Origin: Chloroflexota bacterium
GTDB lineage: Bacteria > Chloroflexota > Dehalococcoidia > Lucifugimonadales > Lucifugimonadaceae
Assembly (NCBI GenBank): GCA_013204555.1
Contig: JABMNO010000021.1
Location: forward strand, 27,837-91,836
Direction of reading: 5' to 3'
DNA: 64,000 nucleotides
How positions within the stretch are numbered: the stretch's first letter is position 1; every line of letters starts with the position of its first letter. The notes under the pieces were generated by a model that saw nothing but the letters and a program-made list of their open reading frames with translations, did not search any database and was not told the origin of the DNA. Positions 1 to 8,026 of the stretch are shown here, in pieces. The translations under genes and the position numbers were made by a program.

Positions 1-227
1 AAGATGGCGATATCAACCGTCAGGGACCACAGGCGGTGATCTACCAGGAGAGCGACTGGCGCGGCCCATCATTCGCAGAAGTACGCAAGCAACTCACGGA
101 TGGCGAGCCAAGCATCCGGGTTGGGGGAGGCGGCTATAAGGGCGAGATCAACATAGTCCTGGTCAACGTCCAGCCCGGCGAAGAGGTCATCATTGCTGAT
201 CGGCTAGAGGATATATTGCGCGGGTAA
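1..227 (+). CDS. C-terminal end of a SelA-fold PLP-dependent enzyme (5' truncated by window edge)
   Basis: The frame is open from the window edge (first full codon at 3) to the TAA at 225-227, giving the last 74 residues of a longer protein. The sequence around QLTDGEPSIRV and LQ/VQPGEEVIIADRLEDIL resembles the C-terminal small domain of the SelA-like aminotransferase-fold family that includes DgaE-type sugar-acid ammonia lyases. It is less like true selenocysteine synthase, whose tail differs. The PLP lysine would lie outside the window. It points into the enolase-superfamily gene at 668, which suits a sugar-acid catabolic neighbourhood. That link is inference. A GTG at 36 is internal and is not taken as the start. 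Confidence 0.6.
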   Translation, partial: DGDINRQGPQAVIYQESDWRGPSFAEVRKQLTDGEPSIRVGGGGYKGEINIVLVNVQPGEEVIIADRLEDILRG

Positions 228-667
228 GTTCACTTCAATGGTGACATCTCCGGTAGAGGCAGCTCCCATCGACGTCGTTAACAGACTTTTTTTGGGCGAG
301 CGATCTAAGTCTGAAGTTTTGGCAGATCTGACTGTGGGGGGCTTCAGCCGAGCGCGGACAACCACACCGATGGTGCTCGCCAAAGCCATGTCATCTTGGG
401 CGAAGTGAAGGCGGTAGCCGTAACGAAGTCGAAACATCTCAAGCGCTGAAGGGATGGACCACCTTATCGATTCAACGCGAGGACTTGCGACAGGATTACA
501 TCTGAGACTTTCGAGTTCACTATCGTTTCGCTCAAGATGACTTGTCGATGAATGACGCTACGTCCAATATCGCTGTGGCTTCGCTCGCAATATCATCCTT
601 ATCCCGTCAATGCGCTATGCTTCGGCCTGTATAGACCCATCCTATTTATCTGCACAAGGACCACGCC
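228..667. other. Gene-poor interval, 440 nt
   Basis: No convincing gene is visible between the SelA-fold enzyme and the enolase-family gene. A 56-codon frame on the plus strand (238-408) starts with ATG but lacks a clear ribosome binding site and resembles nothing I know. It may be a small protein or chance. The last 15 bases carry the AAGGA ribosome binding site for the gene at 668. Confidence 0.4.
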
Positions 668-1807
668 GTGAAGATCACTGAGATCACCGCCCAGCCGTTC
701 AAGTACAAGAGCCGACACGGTCGCGACAACGAAGGCCACGGCCATCCCGGACCTGAAATTGACGCCACCCAAACTCTGGTCACGATCAAGACTGATGAGG
801 GTGCTGAGGGCTACATGTTTGGCGCCCAGAAGTCGGTGGTTGATGAGCATGTTGCTCCAATTGTGCTCGGTGAGGATCCGTTCGATCGCGAGAAGATCTG
901 GCAGAAGCTGCGTCATATGCAGCGCATCGCTCCTTCAGGGCTGACCGACCGCCTCATAGGGGTCATCGACGTCGCCCTGTGGGACCTCGCAGGGCGCCAC
1001 CTGAATATGCCGGTCCATAAGCTACTTGGCGGATATCGAGAGAAGGTCCTGGCATACGCCTCCACGATGGTTGGCGATGAGATAGAGAATGGCCTGGCAA
1101 CGCCGGAGGACTACGGTCGGTTTGCGGAGTGGGCAATAAAAGAGCGCGGCTATAAGGCGTTCAAGCTCCACACATGGCAGCCGCCAATTGCGTGGGCGCC
1201 CAGCGTCAAGATGGATATTGCCGCGTGCGCTGCGGTGCGTGAAGCGGTTGGTCCAGATATTCCGCTGATGCTGGACTCATATCACTACTACAATCGCATG
1301 GACGCGCTGGCGCTTGGCCGGGGACTGGAGGAGCTCGATTTCTACTGGTTTGAAGAACCGATGGACGAGGCGAGCATGTCTTCCTACAAGTGGCTCTGCG
1401 ATCAGCTCGATATTCCAGTAATTGGCCCTGAAACGATGGGTGGAAAGATGTTCACTCGCGCTGAGTGGATCAAAAACGGCGCCTGTGACCTGTCCAGAAG
1501 CGGAGTGGGCGACGTTGGTGGACTATCGCCGCTGATGAAGTGCGCCCACCTGGCAGAGTCGTTCAACATGGCCTGCGAGGTACATGGCGGCGGACCGGGC
1601 AACCTCAACGCGCTTGGTGCGATGGGCATGCCGGGTGAGTTCTACGAGCGCGGGTTGCTCCACCCGTTCATCGATTACGAGGAGCCTGCTCAATATCTGA
1701 ACACGCTCTTCGACCCCATGGACGAAGAGGGCTACGTCCACATGCCGACGCGAGCAGGAATCGGCCTCGACATCAACTTCGACTACATCACCGAAAACCT
1801 GATCTAA
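668..1807 (+). CDS. Enolase-superfamily (mandelate racemase/muconate lactonizing type) enzyme
   Basis: This 379-residue protein has the two-domain enolase-superfamily layout. The family abstracts a proton alpha to a carboxylate and typically dehydrates or racemizes acid sugars with one Mg2+. The barrel shows K163-x2-K166-x-H168 at the end of the second strand, metal ligands D203 (MLDSYHYY), E229 (WFEEPMD) and E255 (IGPETMGG), then D274 and the general base H306 (CEVHGGGPGN). This His/Asp pattern fits the mandelate racemase subgroup. The KxH instead of KxK makes the substrate uncertain, so a sugar-acid dehydratase is only a guess. The GTG start at 668 is supported by AAGGA eight bases upstream. 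The gene lies just ahead of the selenocysteine peroxiredoxin-like gene. Confidence 0.9.
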   Translation: MKITEITAQPFKYKSRHGRDNEGHGHPGPEIDATQTLVTIKTDEGAEGYMFGAQKSVVDEHVAPIVLGEDPFDREKIWQKLRHMQRIAPSGLTDRLIGVIDVALWDLAGRHLNMPVHKLLGGYREKVLAYASTMVGDEIENGLATPEDYGRFAEWAIKERGYKAFKLHTWQPPIAWAPSVKMDIAACAAVREAVGPDIPLMLDSYHYYNRMDALALGRGLEELDFYWFEEPMDEASMSSYKWLCDQLDIPVIGPETMGGKMFTRAEWIKNGACDLSRSGVGDVGGLSPLMKCAHLAESFNMACEVHGGGPGNLNALGAMGMPGEFYERGLLHPFIDYEEPAQYLNTLFDPMDEEGYVHMPTRAGIGLDINFDYITENLI

Positions 1808-1853
1808 GCATCAAATAACGTAACCATCGGGTCAATAAAGTAAGGCGACTGAA

Positions 1854-2321
1854 ATGGAAATGTTAAAACCGGGCGATATGTTCCCGAACCTGACCTTGAA
1901 AACGGTCGATAGCGGCGAGATCGTGCTGCCTGACGATTGTGCCGACGACTGGGCATACATCATGGTCTACCGGGGCCACTGGTGACCGTACTGTAATCGG
2001 CAGTTGGCCGATGCACAGAAGAATATCGACGCTCTCACAGCGCTGGGTATTAAGGTCTACGGCGCAAGTTCAGACGATGCAGAGGGCGCGCAAGGCTCCA
2101 TCGACGAGGGCATCACATTCCCAATCGGCTTTGGCATGGACGTTGAAGATGCTCAGAAGTTGGGTGCATGGACGGGGGCGCGTAAAGGGATGACCATTCT
2201 CCAGCCATGCGAATTCGTACTGAAACCCGGCGGCGAAGTTATGGCGTCGCTCTACGCAACAACGCAACTGGGCCGGATCAATCCCGAAGCAATTCTGAGG
2301 TTTGTCGAAGCGAGGAAGTAA
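1854..2321 (+). CDS. Peroxiredoxin-like selenoprotein, UxxC type (in-frame TGA read as Sec44)
   Basis: The reading frame from ATG 1854 (AAGG eight bases upstream) continues through a TGA at 1983-1985 to TAA at 2319-2321, giving 155 residues. The TGA sits in YRGHW-U-PYCNRQL, the active-site position where thioredoxin-fold peroxiredoxin-like proteins have W-C-P-x-C. The codon therefore replaces the first redox Cys, giving Sec44-P-Y-C47. Both halves match the family: PGDMFPN and the mixed strand before the TGA, then KVYGASSDD and FPIGFGMD after it. A SECIS-like hairpin follows at 1991-2018. Peroxiredoxin-like UxxC selenoproteins are known in bacteria. Role: thiol-dependent peroxide reduction in the cytoplasm. 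A conventional caller would report only a shorter frame from the TTG at 2004 or call it a pseudogene. Confidence 0.85.
1991..2018 (+). promoter_or_regulatory. Candidate bacterial SECIS hairpin for the TGA at 1983-1985
   Basis: Lower stem CUGU (1991-1994) pairs with ACAG (2015-2018). An internal loop A/GC follows, then the upper stem AUCGGC (1996-2001) pairs with GCCGAU (2007-2012) around the loop AGUUG (2002-2006). The apical loop starts 16 nt after the UGA and has G at its second position. This fits the bacterial SECIS pattern as I know it: short loop with an early G, 16-37 nt from UGA. The element lies inside the coding frame, as expected in bacteria. Confidence 0.75.
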
Positions 2322-2431
2322 ATCGGTCCCTTCTCCCTATGGGAGAAGGCTAGGATGAGGGCGCGGTGGTTGGTTCGCGTCCACGCAAGACGAACAGCCC
2401 CCTGACCTCAATCCTCTCCCAAAGGGCGAGG

Positions 2432-2527
2432 ACGTAAATCGGTTTTCTCCCAGAGAGAGAAGAGGCCGGATCATCAGCGCACCCACGGCTTCTTGCGATC
2501 CTATGTTGAGGGTCGCCTCATCTCGGT
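2432..2527 (-). pseudogene. Fragment of the 3' end of an SDR gene duplicated from 3373-3573
   Basis: Bases 2460-2486 are identical to 3401-3427, and 2488-2522 match 3539-3573 with four differences; the roughly 110 bases between these blocks at 3428-3538 are missing here. Translated on the minus strand the fragment reads NRDEATLNIGSQEAVGA, a close relative of NGDETTLSIGTQEAVDA in the epimerase at 3415-4254. It therefore looks like the leftover of a second epimerase copy. The GDPD gene lies between the intact gene and this relic. Confidence 0.65.
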
Positions 2528-3313
2528 TCAGCTCATATTGGCTACGTATTCGATCAGCCAATCCGGCCAATTGATCGTCATTCCGTTGCAGCCGGTCGCC
2601 ACAGCATCCTCCATTGTCTGCCTGTCAGCGATCCCGGAACTGCGTACTTCCATTCCCAGTGAATGACCGAGTTCGACCAGGTCCGTCGAGTGGTTCCATG
2701 CACTCATGGTCACCATCGAGTATCCAAACTCGGCGTTCTGCTCAATTGCCCTGGCTCCGAGCCGTTTGAATCTAGTGTTTGGCGCCGAAGCGATGCGAAT
2801 CCCTGGCTCGATACGGAGCGCCTCTTGCAAGGAATCATCGGCATCGATAGATGCGATGAAGACGTTCTCGACGAGGTGACGTTTCCGCACCGCATCAATT
2901 ACGGCCTGTACAAGTCCCTCCGCCTCTTTCTTGAGCTCAATGTGATAAGTGAGTGTGTCTCCAAATTCATCGAGCAGTTCTTCCAGCGTTATCAATCTTT
3001 CGCCGCCATAGTCCTGCTCCCAGAACAGCATTGGGCCTTTGCCAGGCTTCTCAGGATCCCACCAAGACCCGGCATCGAGTTGTTTCAATTCTTCCAGGGT
3101 GTATTGCTCAGGAGTTCCAGAGCCGTCAGTCGTACGGTCGAGCGTGTCGTCATGAAACAGTAACAACTTGCCGTCTTTGGTGAAGTAGACGTCTGTTTCG
3201 ACTTCCGAGCACCCCACCTCGACGGCCTTCCGAAAGGCTGCCATTGTGTTCTCCGGCGCGTAGCCACTGGCACCGCGATGGGCGATGATTCGAAAGGGAT
3301 CCGGGACGGGCAT
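2528..3313 (-). CDS. Glycerophosphodiester phosphodiesterase
   Basis: This 261-residue protein starts with IIAHRGASGYAPENTMAAF, the hallmark of the GDPD family, which hydrolyses glycerophosphodiesters to glycerol 3-phosphate and an alcohol with a divalent metal in a TIM barrel. Visible catalytic residues are H12-R13, the metal-binding E39-x-D41 and H54 in LLFHDDTLDRTTDGSG. The length matches cytoplasmic UgpQ-like members and no signal peptide is seen. It is transcribed away from the SDR gene at 3415, in the same direction and about 100 bases downstream. The gene is bracketed by the duplicated sequence described at 2432-2527 and 3373-3573, so it may have moved with a segmental duplication. Confidence 0.93.
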   Translation of the reverse strand: MPVPDPFRIIAHRGASGYAPENTMAAFRKAVEVGCSEVETDVYFTKDGKLLLFHDDTLDRTTDGSGTPEQYTLEELKQLDAGSWWDPEKPGKGPMLFWEQDYGGERLITLEELLDEFGDTLTYHIELKKEAEGLVQAVIDAVRKRHLVENVFIASIDADDSLQEALRIEPGIRIASAPNTRFKRLGARAIEQNAEFGYSMVTMSAWNHSTDLVELGHSLGMEVRSSGIADRQTMEDAVATGCNGMTINWPDWLIEYVANMS

Positions 3314-3414
3314 TTTGCGCTCCTACACTTCTGAATACACGAATTCTGAACAACCCTCCACAGGGAGAGGAAGCAAATCGGTCTCTCATCCCAGAGGGAG
3401 AAGAGGCCGGATCA

Positions 3415-4254
3415 TCAGCGCACCCACTGCGTCTTGTGCTTCCAGCCCAGGAGTTCCCTGGCCTTGGAATTGTCGATAGCTGATGTGAAGCCCGTGAGCG
3501 GCTTCCTGATTGGTACGCCCGGATAGACGGCGTCCACTGCTTCTTGCGTTCCTATGCTGAGGGTCGTCTCATCCCCGTTGATGAAGAATGGCTCATGGCC
3601 GGTCCAATCTTTCTCAATTGCCAGGCGGCACGCGGCAGCTGCGTCTCTTCGGTCTGTCCACCCCCAGAATCCCATAGCCCGATTCCCAAGAGGGTCGGTA
3701 TTCGGCATCGCCTGCTGCAGCCGCTGTGTCTCTTCGTCCATCAGGGCATGGAATCGCATACTGGCGATCTGCATGTCGCGTCGACGGCAGAATGCGTCAG
3801 CCATGCCCTCGCCAAGCCATTTACTCTGAGCGTAGCCATCTTGTGCTCGGGTGGGTAGTTCCTCGTCGATGGGCAGATAGGCAGGCGGAGCCATTTCCGC
3901 CGGCGAGAATCCAGCGCCCACAGCGTTGATCGATGATGCCATTACGACCTTCGTGATTCCGTGAATCTCGGCAGCTTCAAGGATGTTCCAGTTCGACATC
4001 ATGTTGACCCGAAAGACTTCGGCCTCTGGATCCTTCATGGGCGATGGGATCGCTGCCATGTGAATGATCGCGTCAGCGCCTTTCGTGATTGAGATAATCG
4101 CTCCAAGGTCGGTGGCGTTCACGCGCATGAATCGCGCGCCCTGATCAGGGCCCTCCGTGGTGTCGGCGTTAGTGACCTCGTGACCGTGGGCGATGAGCTC
4201 CGGGATGATGTTCTGGCCTGCACGGCCGGAGCCTCCGGTGATAACAACTTTCAT
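3415..4254 (-). CDS. NAD-dependent epimerase/dehydratase (extended SDR)
   Basis: The 279-residue protein opens with a Rossmann dinucleotide motif, GGSGRAG at residues 7-13, and contains the SDR catalytic pair in GYAQSKWLGE (YxxxK). Extended SDRs act on nucleotide sugars, uronates or related keto compounds with NAD(P); the substrate cannot be read from the sequence. The middle part IIHMAAIPSPMKDP is similar to that of uronate dehydrogenase-like members. The C-terminal region has a degenerate copy at 2432-2527. It is divergent from the DUF1232 gene at 4309, with about 54 bases between the start codons. Confidence 0.85.
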   Translation of the reverse strand: MKVVITGGSGRAGQNIIPELIAHGHEVTNADTTEGPDQGARFMRVNATDLGAIISITKGADAIIHMAAIPSPMKDPEAEVFRVNMMSNWNILEAAEIHGITKVVMASSINAVGAGFSPAEMAPPAYLPIDEELPTRAQDGYAQSKWLGEGMADAFCRRRDMQIASMRFHALMDEETQRLQQAMPNTDPLGNRAMGFWGWTDRRDAAAACRLAIEKDWTGHEPFFINGDETTLSIGTQEAVDAVYPGVPIRKPLTGFTSAIDNSKARELLGWKHKTQWVR

Positions 4255-4308
4255 GAACGTTCCTCAGGCTGGATTTGCAGTGGCGTTTGTACGGGCGACA
4301 ATAAGTGA

Positions 4309-4674
4309 ATGTGGATTGTAATCGCCGTATCGCTGACCGTAGTCGCGTTGATATTGATCATTGGGATGTATTTTGGCGGCAAAGCGCTCCAGCGCCGTGA
4401 GCCATACGCCACGGTTCTAAAGCTGAGAACGCGCCTGAAACTGCGATTCTTCAGGCTCGCCATCACCGATCCTCGCGTCCCGAGACGAGTGAAACTGATC
4501 CCGCTGTTCCTGGTGCTCTACCTCGCCATGCCCTTCGACATCATCCCGGACTTCATCCCAGTGCTGGGCTATCTGGACGATATCGCTTTGATCGCGTTTG
4601 CACTGGCGCTGATGGTGAAGATGACGCCTCGGGACGTGGTGATGGAACTGGCGCGAGAGGCTGCTAACGGCTGA
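4309..4674 (+). CDS. DUF1232 (YkvA family) membrane-associated protein
   Basis: A 121-residue protein with an N-terminal membrane segment (about residues 2-23, IVIAVSLTVVALILIIGM) followed by a short basic stretch. It then has the DUF1232 signature VKLIPLFLVLYLAMPFDIIPDFIPVLGYLDD near residues 63-93, which forms a second hydrophobic hairpin. DUF1232 is of unknown function; members are small inner-membrane proteins. It precedes the SQR-like flavoprotein by about 120 bases on the same strand. No functional link can be drawn from the sequence. Confidence 0.85.
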   Translation: MWIVIAVSLTVVALILIIGMYFGGKALQRREPYATVLKLRTRLKLRFFRLAITDPRVPRRVKLIPLFLVLYLAMPFDIIPDFIPVLGYLDDIALIAFALALMVKMTPRDVVMELAREAANG

Positions 4675-4797
4675 TTCAGGAATCTCACGCCTGCTTAACC
4701 TGAGTTTAATGATGCGATCCTCACCCTCCGATATGGGGAGCACGGTATCTTTCTGATGTCCGAATGAGGGCTCTCTCAGCGGAGAGGAGATCACAAG

Positions 4798-5964
4798 TTG
4801 GCACAACAGCAGCAACAAACCGTCCTGATTCTTGGCGGTGGGGTGGGTGGCGTCGTCACGGCCAGCAAGCTCCGCAAGAAACTCGATAGCCGCCATCGCG
4901 TAATCCTCGTTGATCGCGAGCAGCGCCACCTCTTCCAGCCGTCGCTCCTGTGGCTCATGACTGGAGACCGGCTGCCCGAGAAGATTGGCCGCGATCTCTC
5001 CAGGCTTGAGCGAAAGGGCATAGAGATCGTCACTGGCGAAGTCGGGTCTATCGACCCTGAGACCAGGGTGGTTGAGGTAGACGGCCAAATCATCAAGTCC
5101 GATTACCTGGTTGTATCGCTCGGAGCGAATCTCGCTCCAGAAAAGATTCCCGGGCTCGCCGAATCCGGACACAACCTGTACTCACTGGAGGGAGCGGCAG
5201 CGATCCGAGACGCACGAATGAGTCTGTCAAAGGGCAACCTCGCAGTCGTTGTCACCAGCATGCCATTCAAGTGCCCCGCAGCGCCGTATGAAGCGGCAAT
5301 GCTGCTGGAGGCTGATCTAGGCAATAGAGGTGTTCGAGAGCAGGTCACCGTGAGCCTGTTTTCCCCTGAGCTGGGGCCTATGGGCGTTGCCGGGCCAGAT
5401 GTATCAGCGGCCGTTCGTGGGATGGTCGAATCGAAGGGAATCGAATACCACCCACAGCATCGACTTACAGAGGTCGACGCCGACCGTAGATCGCTTCGTT
5501 TTGATAACGGCGTGGAGGCCAGGTTCGATTTCCTTGTTTACGTACCACCTCATGATGCGCCAGTGGTCGTCCGCGACGCAGGTCTCACTAATGAAAGTGG
5601 CTGGGTACCGGTCGACCGCCACACGCTGGAAACGAGTTTTGATGGCGTCTTCGCCATCGGGGACGTTACGACGATACCTCTCGAAATGGGGCTACCGTTA
5701 CCGAAAGCCGGGACGTTCGCCATGCGCCAGGGTGAGGCCGTGGCCCAGACCATTGAGGCGCGAGTGAGTGGGCGAGGGGAGCCGCCGGGTCACTTTGGTG
5801 GTTTTGGTGAGTGCCTCGTGGAAACCGGGAATGGCAAGGCGGGAATTGGCCGCGGAAACTTCTATGCGATTCCCGCCCCAGATGTGAAGTTCAGGCAACC
5901 AAATCGCCTGTGGCACTGGATCAAAATCTGGTTCGAGTGGCGATGGCTTCGTCGCTGGTTTTGA
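4798..5964 (+). CDS. SQR/NDH-2-like FAD-dependent pyridine nucleotide-disulfide oxidoreductase
   Basis: 388 residues. The N-terminal FAD-binding motif GGGVGGVVTASKL is followed by the acidic end of strand 2 (ILVDRE) and a second nucleotide site. The late FAD motif DGVFAIGDVTTIPL near residue 285 is also present. Cysteines in VTSMPFKCPAAPYE and GECLVETG occupy places that suit the redox cysteines of sulfide:quinone oxidoreductases, and the C-terminus is rich in Trp/Phe and basic residues (WHWIKIWFEWRWLRRWF), suggesting monotopic membrane attachment. Sulfide:quinone reductase is the best guess; an NDH-2-like NADH dehydrogenase is the alternative. The TTG start at 4798 is preceded by GAGAGGAGA. 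Confidence 0.75.
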   Translation: MAQQQQQTVLILGGGVGGVVTASKLRKKLDSRHRVILVDREQRHLFQPSLLWLMTGDRLPEKIGRDLSRLERKGIEIVTGEVGSIDPETRVVEVDGQIIKSDYLVVSLGANLAPEKIPGLAESGHNLYSLEGAAAIRDARMSLSKGNLAVVVTSMPFKCPAAPYEAAMLLEADLGNRGVREQVTVSLFSPELGPMGVAGPDVSAAVRGMVESKGIEYHPQHRLTEVDADRRSLRFDNGVEARFDFLVYVPPHDAPVVVRDAGLTNESGWVPVDRHTLETSFDGVFAIGDVTTIPLEMGLPLPKAGTFAMRQGEAVAQTIEARVSGRGEPPGHFGGFGECLVETGNGKAGIGRGNFYAIPAPDVKFRQPNRLWHWIKIWFEWRWLRRWF

Positions 5965-5982
5965 TCGGTTCTGTGGAACGTA

Positions 5983-6351
5983 CTAGGCGCGTAGATCTTG
6001 AGTCCGCACACCATGAATCCCGCCGTCCGCAGAAGGGCGGCCATCCTGAGCTTGTCGAAGGACGGCTGACGCGGCGGTTGATCGAGCCAGCCCCGGCAAC
6101 AGATCGTATCTCCCCAAGATGAGAGCTTCCTTCTTCGTCCTTCTCCAGCCCTTGATTTGACGCTCAAGGTAGAAAGCGTCATCAATCCGATGGACCTCAT
6201 AGGAAAAGACCGCTTCGACCGGTAGTCTTCGTGCTGTCCACGGACTCCCAAGTCCAGCTTTGTGTTGCGCTACGCGCATCGCCAAATTGACAGTTGAGCC
6301 GACGTAATAACTCCCATCAGAACATTTGAGGATGTATACCCACGCTACCAT
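5983..6351 (-). CDS. GIY-YIG nuclease-domain protein with a repeat-derived tail
   Basis: The first 85 residues form a compact GIY-YIG domain: WVYILKCSDGSYYVGST carries the Y-I-L and Y-V-G core, followed by R26, QHKAG and a late Glu in FYLERQIKGW. This is the UPF0213/YhbQ-like single-domain group, whose cellular role is unsettled. The last 35 residues (from about LARSTAASAVLRQAQDG) are translated from a dispersed repeat at 6042-6061, so the stop has been moved by repeat insertion. Two more copies of the same repeat lie 400-550 bases away on the other side of the start codon. Confidence 0.8.
   Translation of the reverse strand: MVAWVYILKCSDGSYYVGSTVNLAMRVAQHKAGLGSPWTARRLPVEAVFSYEVHRIDDAFYLERQIKGWRRTKKEALILGRYDLLPGLARSTAASAVLRQAQDGRPSADGGIHGVRTQDLRA
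6042..6061 (+). repeat. Dispersed REP-like core CATCCTGAGCTTGTCGAAGG, copy 1
   Basis: Same 20-base core as 6591-6610 and, inverted with one change, 6458-6477. Here it lies inside the 3' end of the GIY-YIG gene and encodes part of its tail. This core is widespread in bacterial genomes as an intergenic repeat. Confidence 0.7.
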
Positions 6352-6440
6352 GTGCGATCTCCAATTTCAGAGGTAGAACTGAGATCGAAGAGTGGCAGAT
6401 CGCGTCTGAAGTACCAACAAGCGGATGTCTCAACGACGTT

Positions 6441-6491
6441 CCGGAAGAATCAGCCGCCCTTCGACAGGCTCAGGATGGCTGATTCTTCCGG
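6441..6491. repeat. REP-like palindromic element with 15-bp perfect arms
   Basis: CCGGAAGAATCAGCC (6441-6455) is repeated inverted at 6477-6491. The 21-base centre holds the inverted REP core CCTTCGACAGGCTCAGGATG (6458-6477). It could form a long cruciform or hairpin and sits between two divergently placed short genes. Confidence 0.75.
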
Positions 6492-6590
6492 AACTCATCG
6501 CAATGGCCGTTTTCCTATCTGTGAAAACGTCACCGTTACTGGCAAAAACCTGATTGAACTTAGCTCGGCGCATCTGGATCGCGAGTCAGC

Positions 6591-6610
6591 CATCCTGAGC
6601 TTGTCGAAGG
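6591..6610 (+). repeat. Dispersed REP-like core, copy 3
   Basis: Identical to the core at 6042-6061 and opposite in orientation to the one at 6458-6477. Together the three make an inverted set spread over 570 bases. Confidence 0.7.
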
Positions 6611-6659
6611 GCGACAGGCTCGGGTCTCACGCTACGGTCGTTCATGATACGAACTCCGA

Positions 6660-7166
6660 CTACGGGATATCGAACACAAATGGGCCAAACACGTCTCCGG
6701 CGCGCGCGCTGTCGTTGCATCGAATGCATGGAGCCACGGTGATAGTCAGCGGTCTATCGGGGTCCAACGGGGGAAAGAAGATGTTTCCTGTGTCAGTGAT
6801 GTCTTTTCCGACGTAGGTTATTAGCCGATCTCTGTAATAGGAGCGATACCTCTCATTGAAGTAACCGCCACTGACAATTTCTCCAGACTGCTCTGCGAGT
6901 TGCGAGTTGTCGATCACGTCCACAGACGTGGCAGATTTATTCTGAATGGTGAACTTCGCGCGGGTTTCGTCCGTATGGAATTCGACACTCCTCAACGTTA
7001 ACGAGATTTCGTGGTCTTCGAAGGTCTTATTGACTTCCACCCGTTTTACGAGGGTGTCATCCCCTGTGCAGCCAATCACTACGGCGCTGAGACCGGCGAT
7101 CACCATCATGGCAACAGGAATGCGTACTGCAGGGTCAAAGATAGGGCTCACCACCCGATGTAACAA
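6660..7166 (-). CDS. Putative lipoprotein of unknown function
   Basis: 168 residues with a hydrophobic N-terminal segment (about residues 15-31, VAMMVIAGLSAVVIGC) ending in a lipobox-like VVIG-C. It is therefore probably exported and lipid-anchored. The mature part is predicted mostly beta (FEDHEISLTLRSVEFHTDETRAKF, KSATSVDVID), as in extracellular immunoglobulin-like or DUF4352-type modules that sit on lipoproteins. Two cysteines occur in VAPCIRCND. No family is recognised with confidence. It starts 10 bases downstream of the RraA-family stop codon on the same strand, so the two may be cotranscribed. Confidence 0.6.
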   Translation of the reverse strand: MLHRVVSPIFDPAVRIPVAMMVIAGLSAVVIGCTGDDTLVKRVEVNKTFEDHEISLTLRSVEFHTDETRAKFTIQNKSATSVDVIDNSQLAEQSGEIVSGGYFNERYRSYYRDRLITYVGKDITDTGNIFFPPLDPDRPLTITVAPCIRCNDSARAGDVFGPFVFDIP

Positions 7167-7175
7167 TCGCGCTAC

Positions 7176-7979
7176 CTAACCCTCCTGCTCCGCCTTCCAC
7201 TTGCGGAAGCGTTCTTTGGTCTCCTCCGTGATGGGGTAGTACTTGCCCGGAGGGACGCGCTCCTCATCGATCAGGCCTATGACGAACTGCTCCGCCTCTT
7301 CCTGCTCCTCAATCCAGTCGATGACCTCTTCTGCACGCTGGCACGGTACGACTACGACTCCGTCATCATCGGCGACGATCACATCGCCGGGCATCACCAG
7401 GACGCCTCCGCAATTGATGGGCTCACCATCCTCGTATGCCTCAAGGTAGGGAAGGTTGCCGGCGGGTGAACGCTGTTTCGCGAATATACCAAGATCGTAC
7501 TCGGCGACCATATCGACGTCCCGCATCGCGGCGTCGGTGACGATGCCTTCGGCCTTGTTGTGCCATAGCTGTCTGGCCTTCATGTTGCCAACGATGCAGG
7601 CGTAGTCGTCTGGCGAATGGGCCTCGACCACCAACACGTCGCCGGGGCCGCACTTGCCCATGGCCCGGTACTCAGGCGAGTCATCCAGACGGCGGGTGAT
7701 ATCCAGCAAATCAGGTCGCGGCGGCACAAATCGCAGTGTCCGAGCGCGCCCCACCACCGTCCGACCGGGAGTCATCGGCCAGACGCCCTGCATGAGACAC
7801 CGCTGGTAGTTCGCAGAAGCGAACCACTCCGACCCGGCAGGTGGCTGCAGCCGCCACACACCGGAATAGGCGGTGGCCGAGGTGATCTTGCGATAACGAT
7901 CAAGAATGGCGTCAGATACTTGCGTGTGCGGTTCTATGTCAGGCCTCCCGGAATGATGTGCGCAGATCATAGCGCGCAT
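7176..7979 (-). CDS. RraA-family protein (4-hydroxy-4-methyl-2-oxoglutarate aldolase-like)
   Basis: 267 residues. The RraA fold is visible in GRARTLRF, CGPGDVLVVEA, the G-x-x-x-D-x-x-x-RD motif (EGIVTDAAMRDVD) and the late GGVLVMPGDVIVADDDGVVVVP. Family members cleave or decarboxylate 4-carboxy-4-hydroxy-2-oxoacids with a divalent metal; others are RNase E regulators, but this organism type makes an aldolase/lyase role more likely. The C-terminal 50 residues (EEQEEAEQFVIGLIDEER onward) form a charged helical extension. The N-terminal dozen residues look unlike the family, and a later start is possible. Confidence 0.8.
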   Translation of the reverse strand: MRAMICAHHSGRPDIEPHTQVSDAILDRYRKITSATAYSGVWRLQPPAGSEWFASANYQRCLMQGVWPMTPGRTVVGRARTLRFVPPRPDLLDITRRLDDSPEYRAMGKCGPGDVLVVEAHSPDDYACIVGNMKARQLWHNKAEGIVTDAAMRDVDMVAEYDLGIFAKQRSPAGNLPYLEAYEDGEPINCGGVLVMPGDVIVADDDGVVVVPCQRAEEVIDWIEEQEEAEQFVIGLIDEERVPPGKYYPITEETKERFRKWKAEQEG

Positions 7980-8026
7980 TGGGTCGTTCCGGGGCCACCC
8001 GCGTCCGTACGGCGCCTACTGGTCCC

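Noticed and set aside
1..227. Selenocysteine synthase SelA, tempting because of the selenoproteins
   Set aside because: The C-terminal sequence fits SelA-related sugar-acid enzymes better. No other sel gene is adjacent.
4417..5172. 251-residue minus-strand frame spanning the DUF1232 and SQR-like gene starts
   Set aside because: It is antisense to two recognised genes and has low-complexity, non-family sequence.
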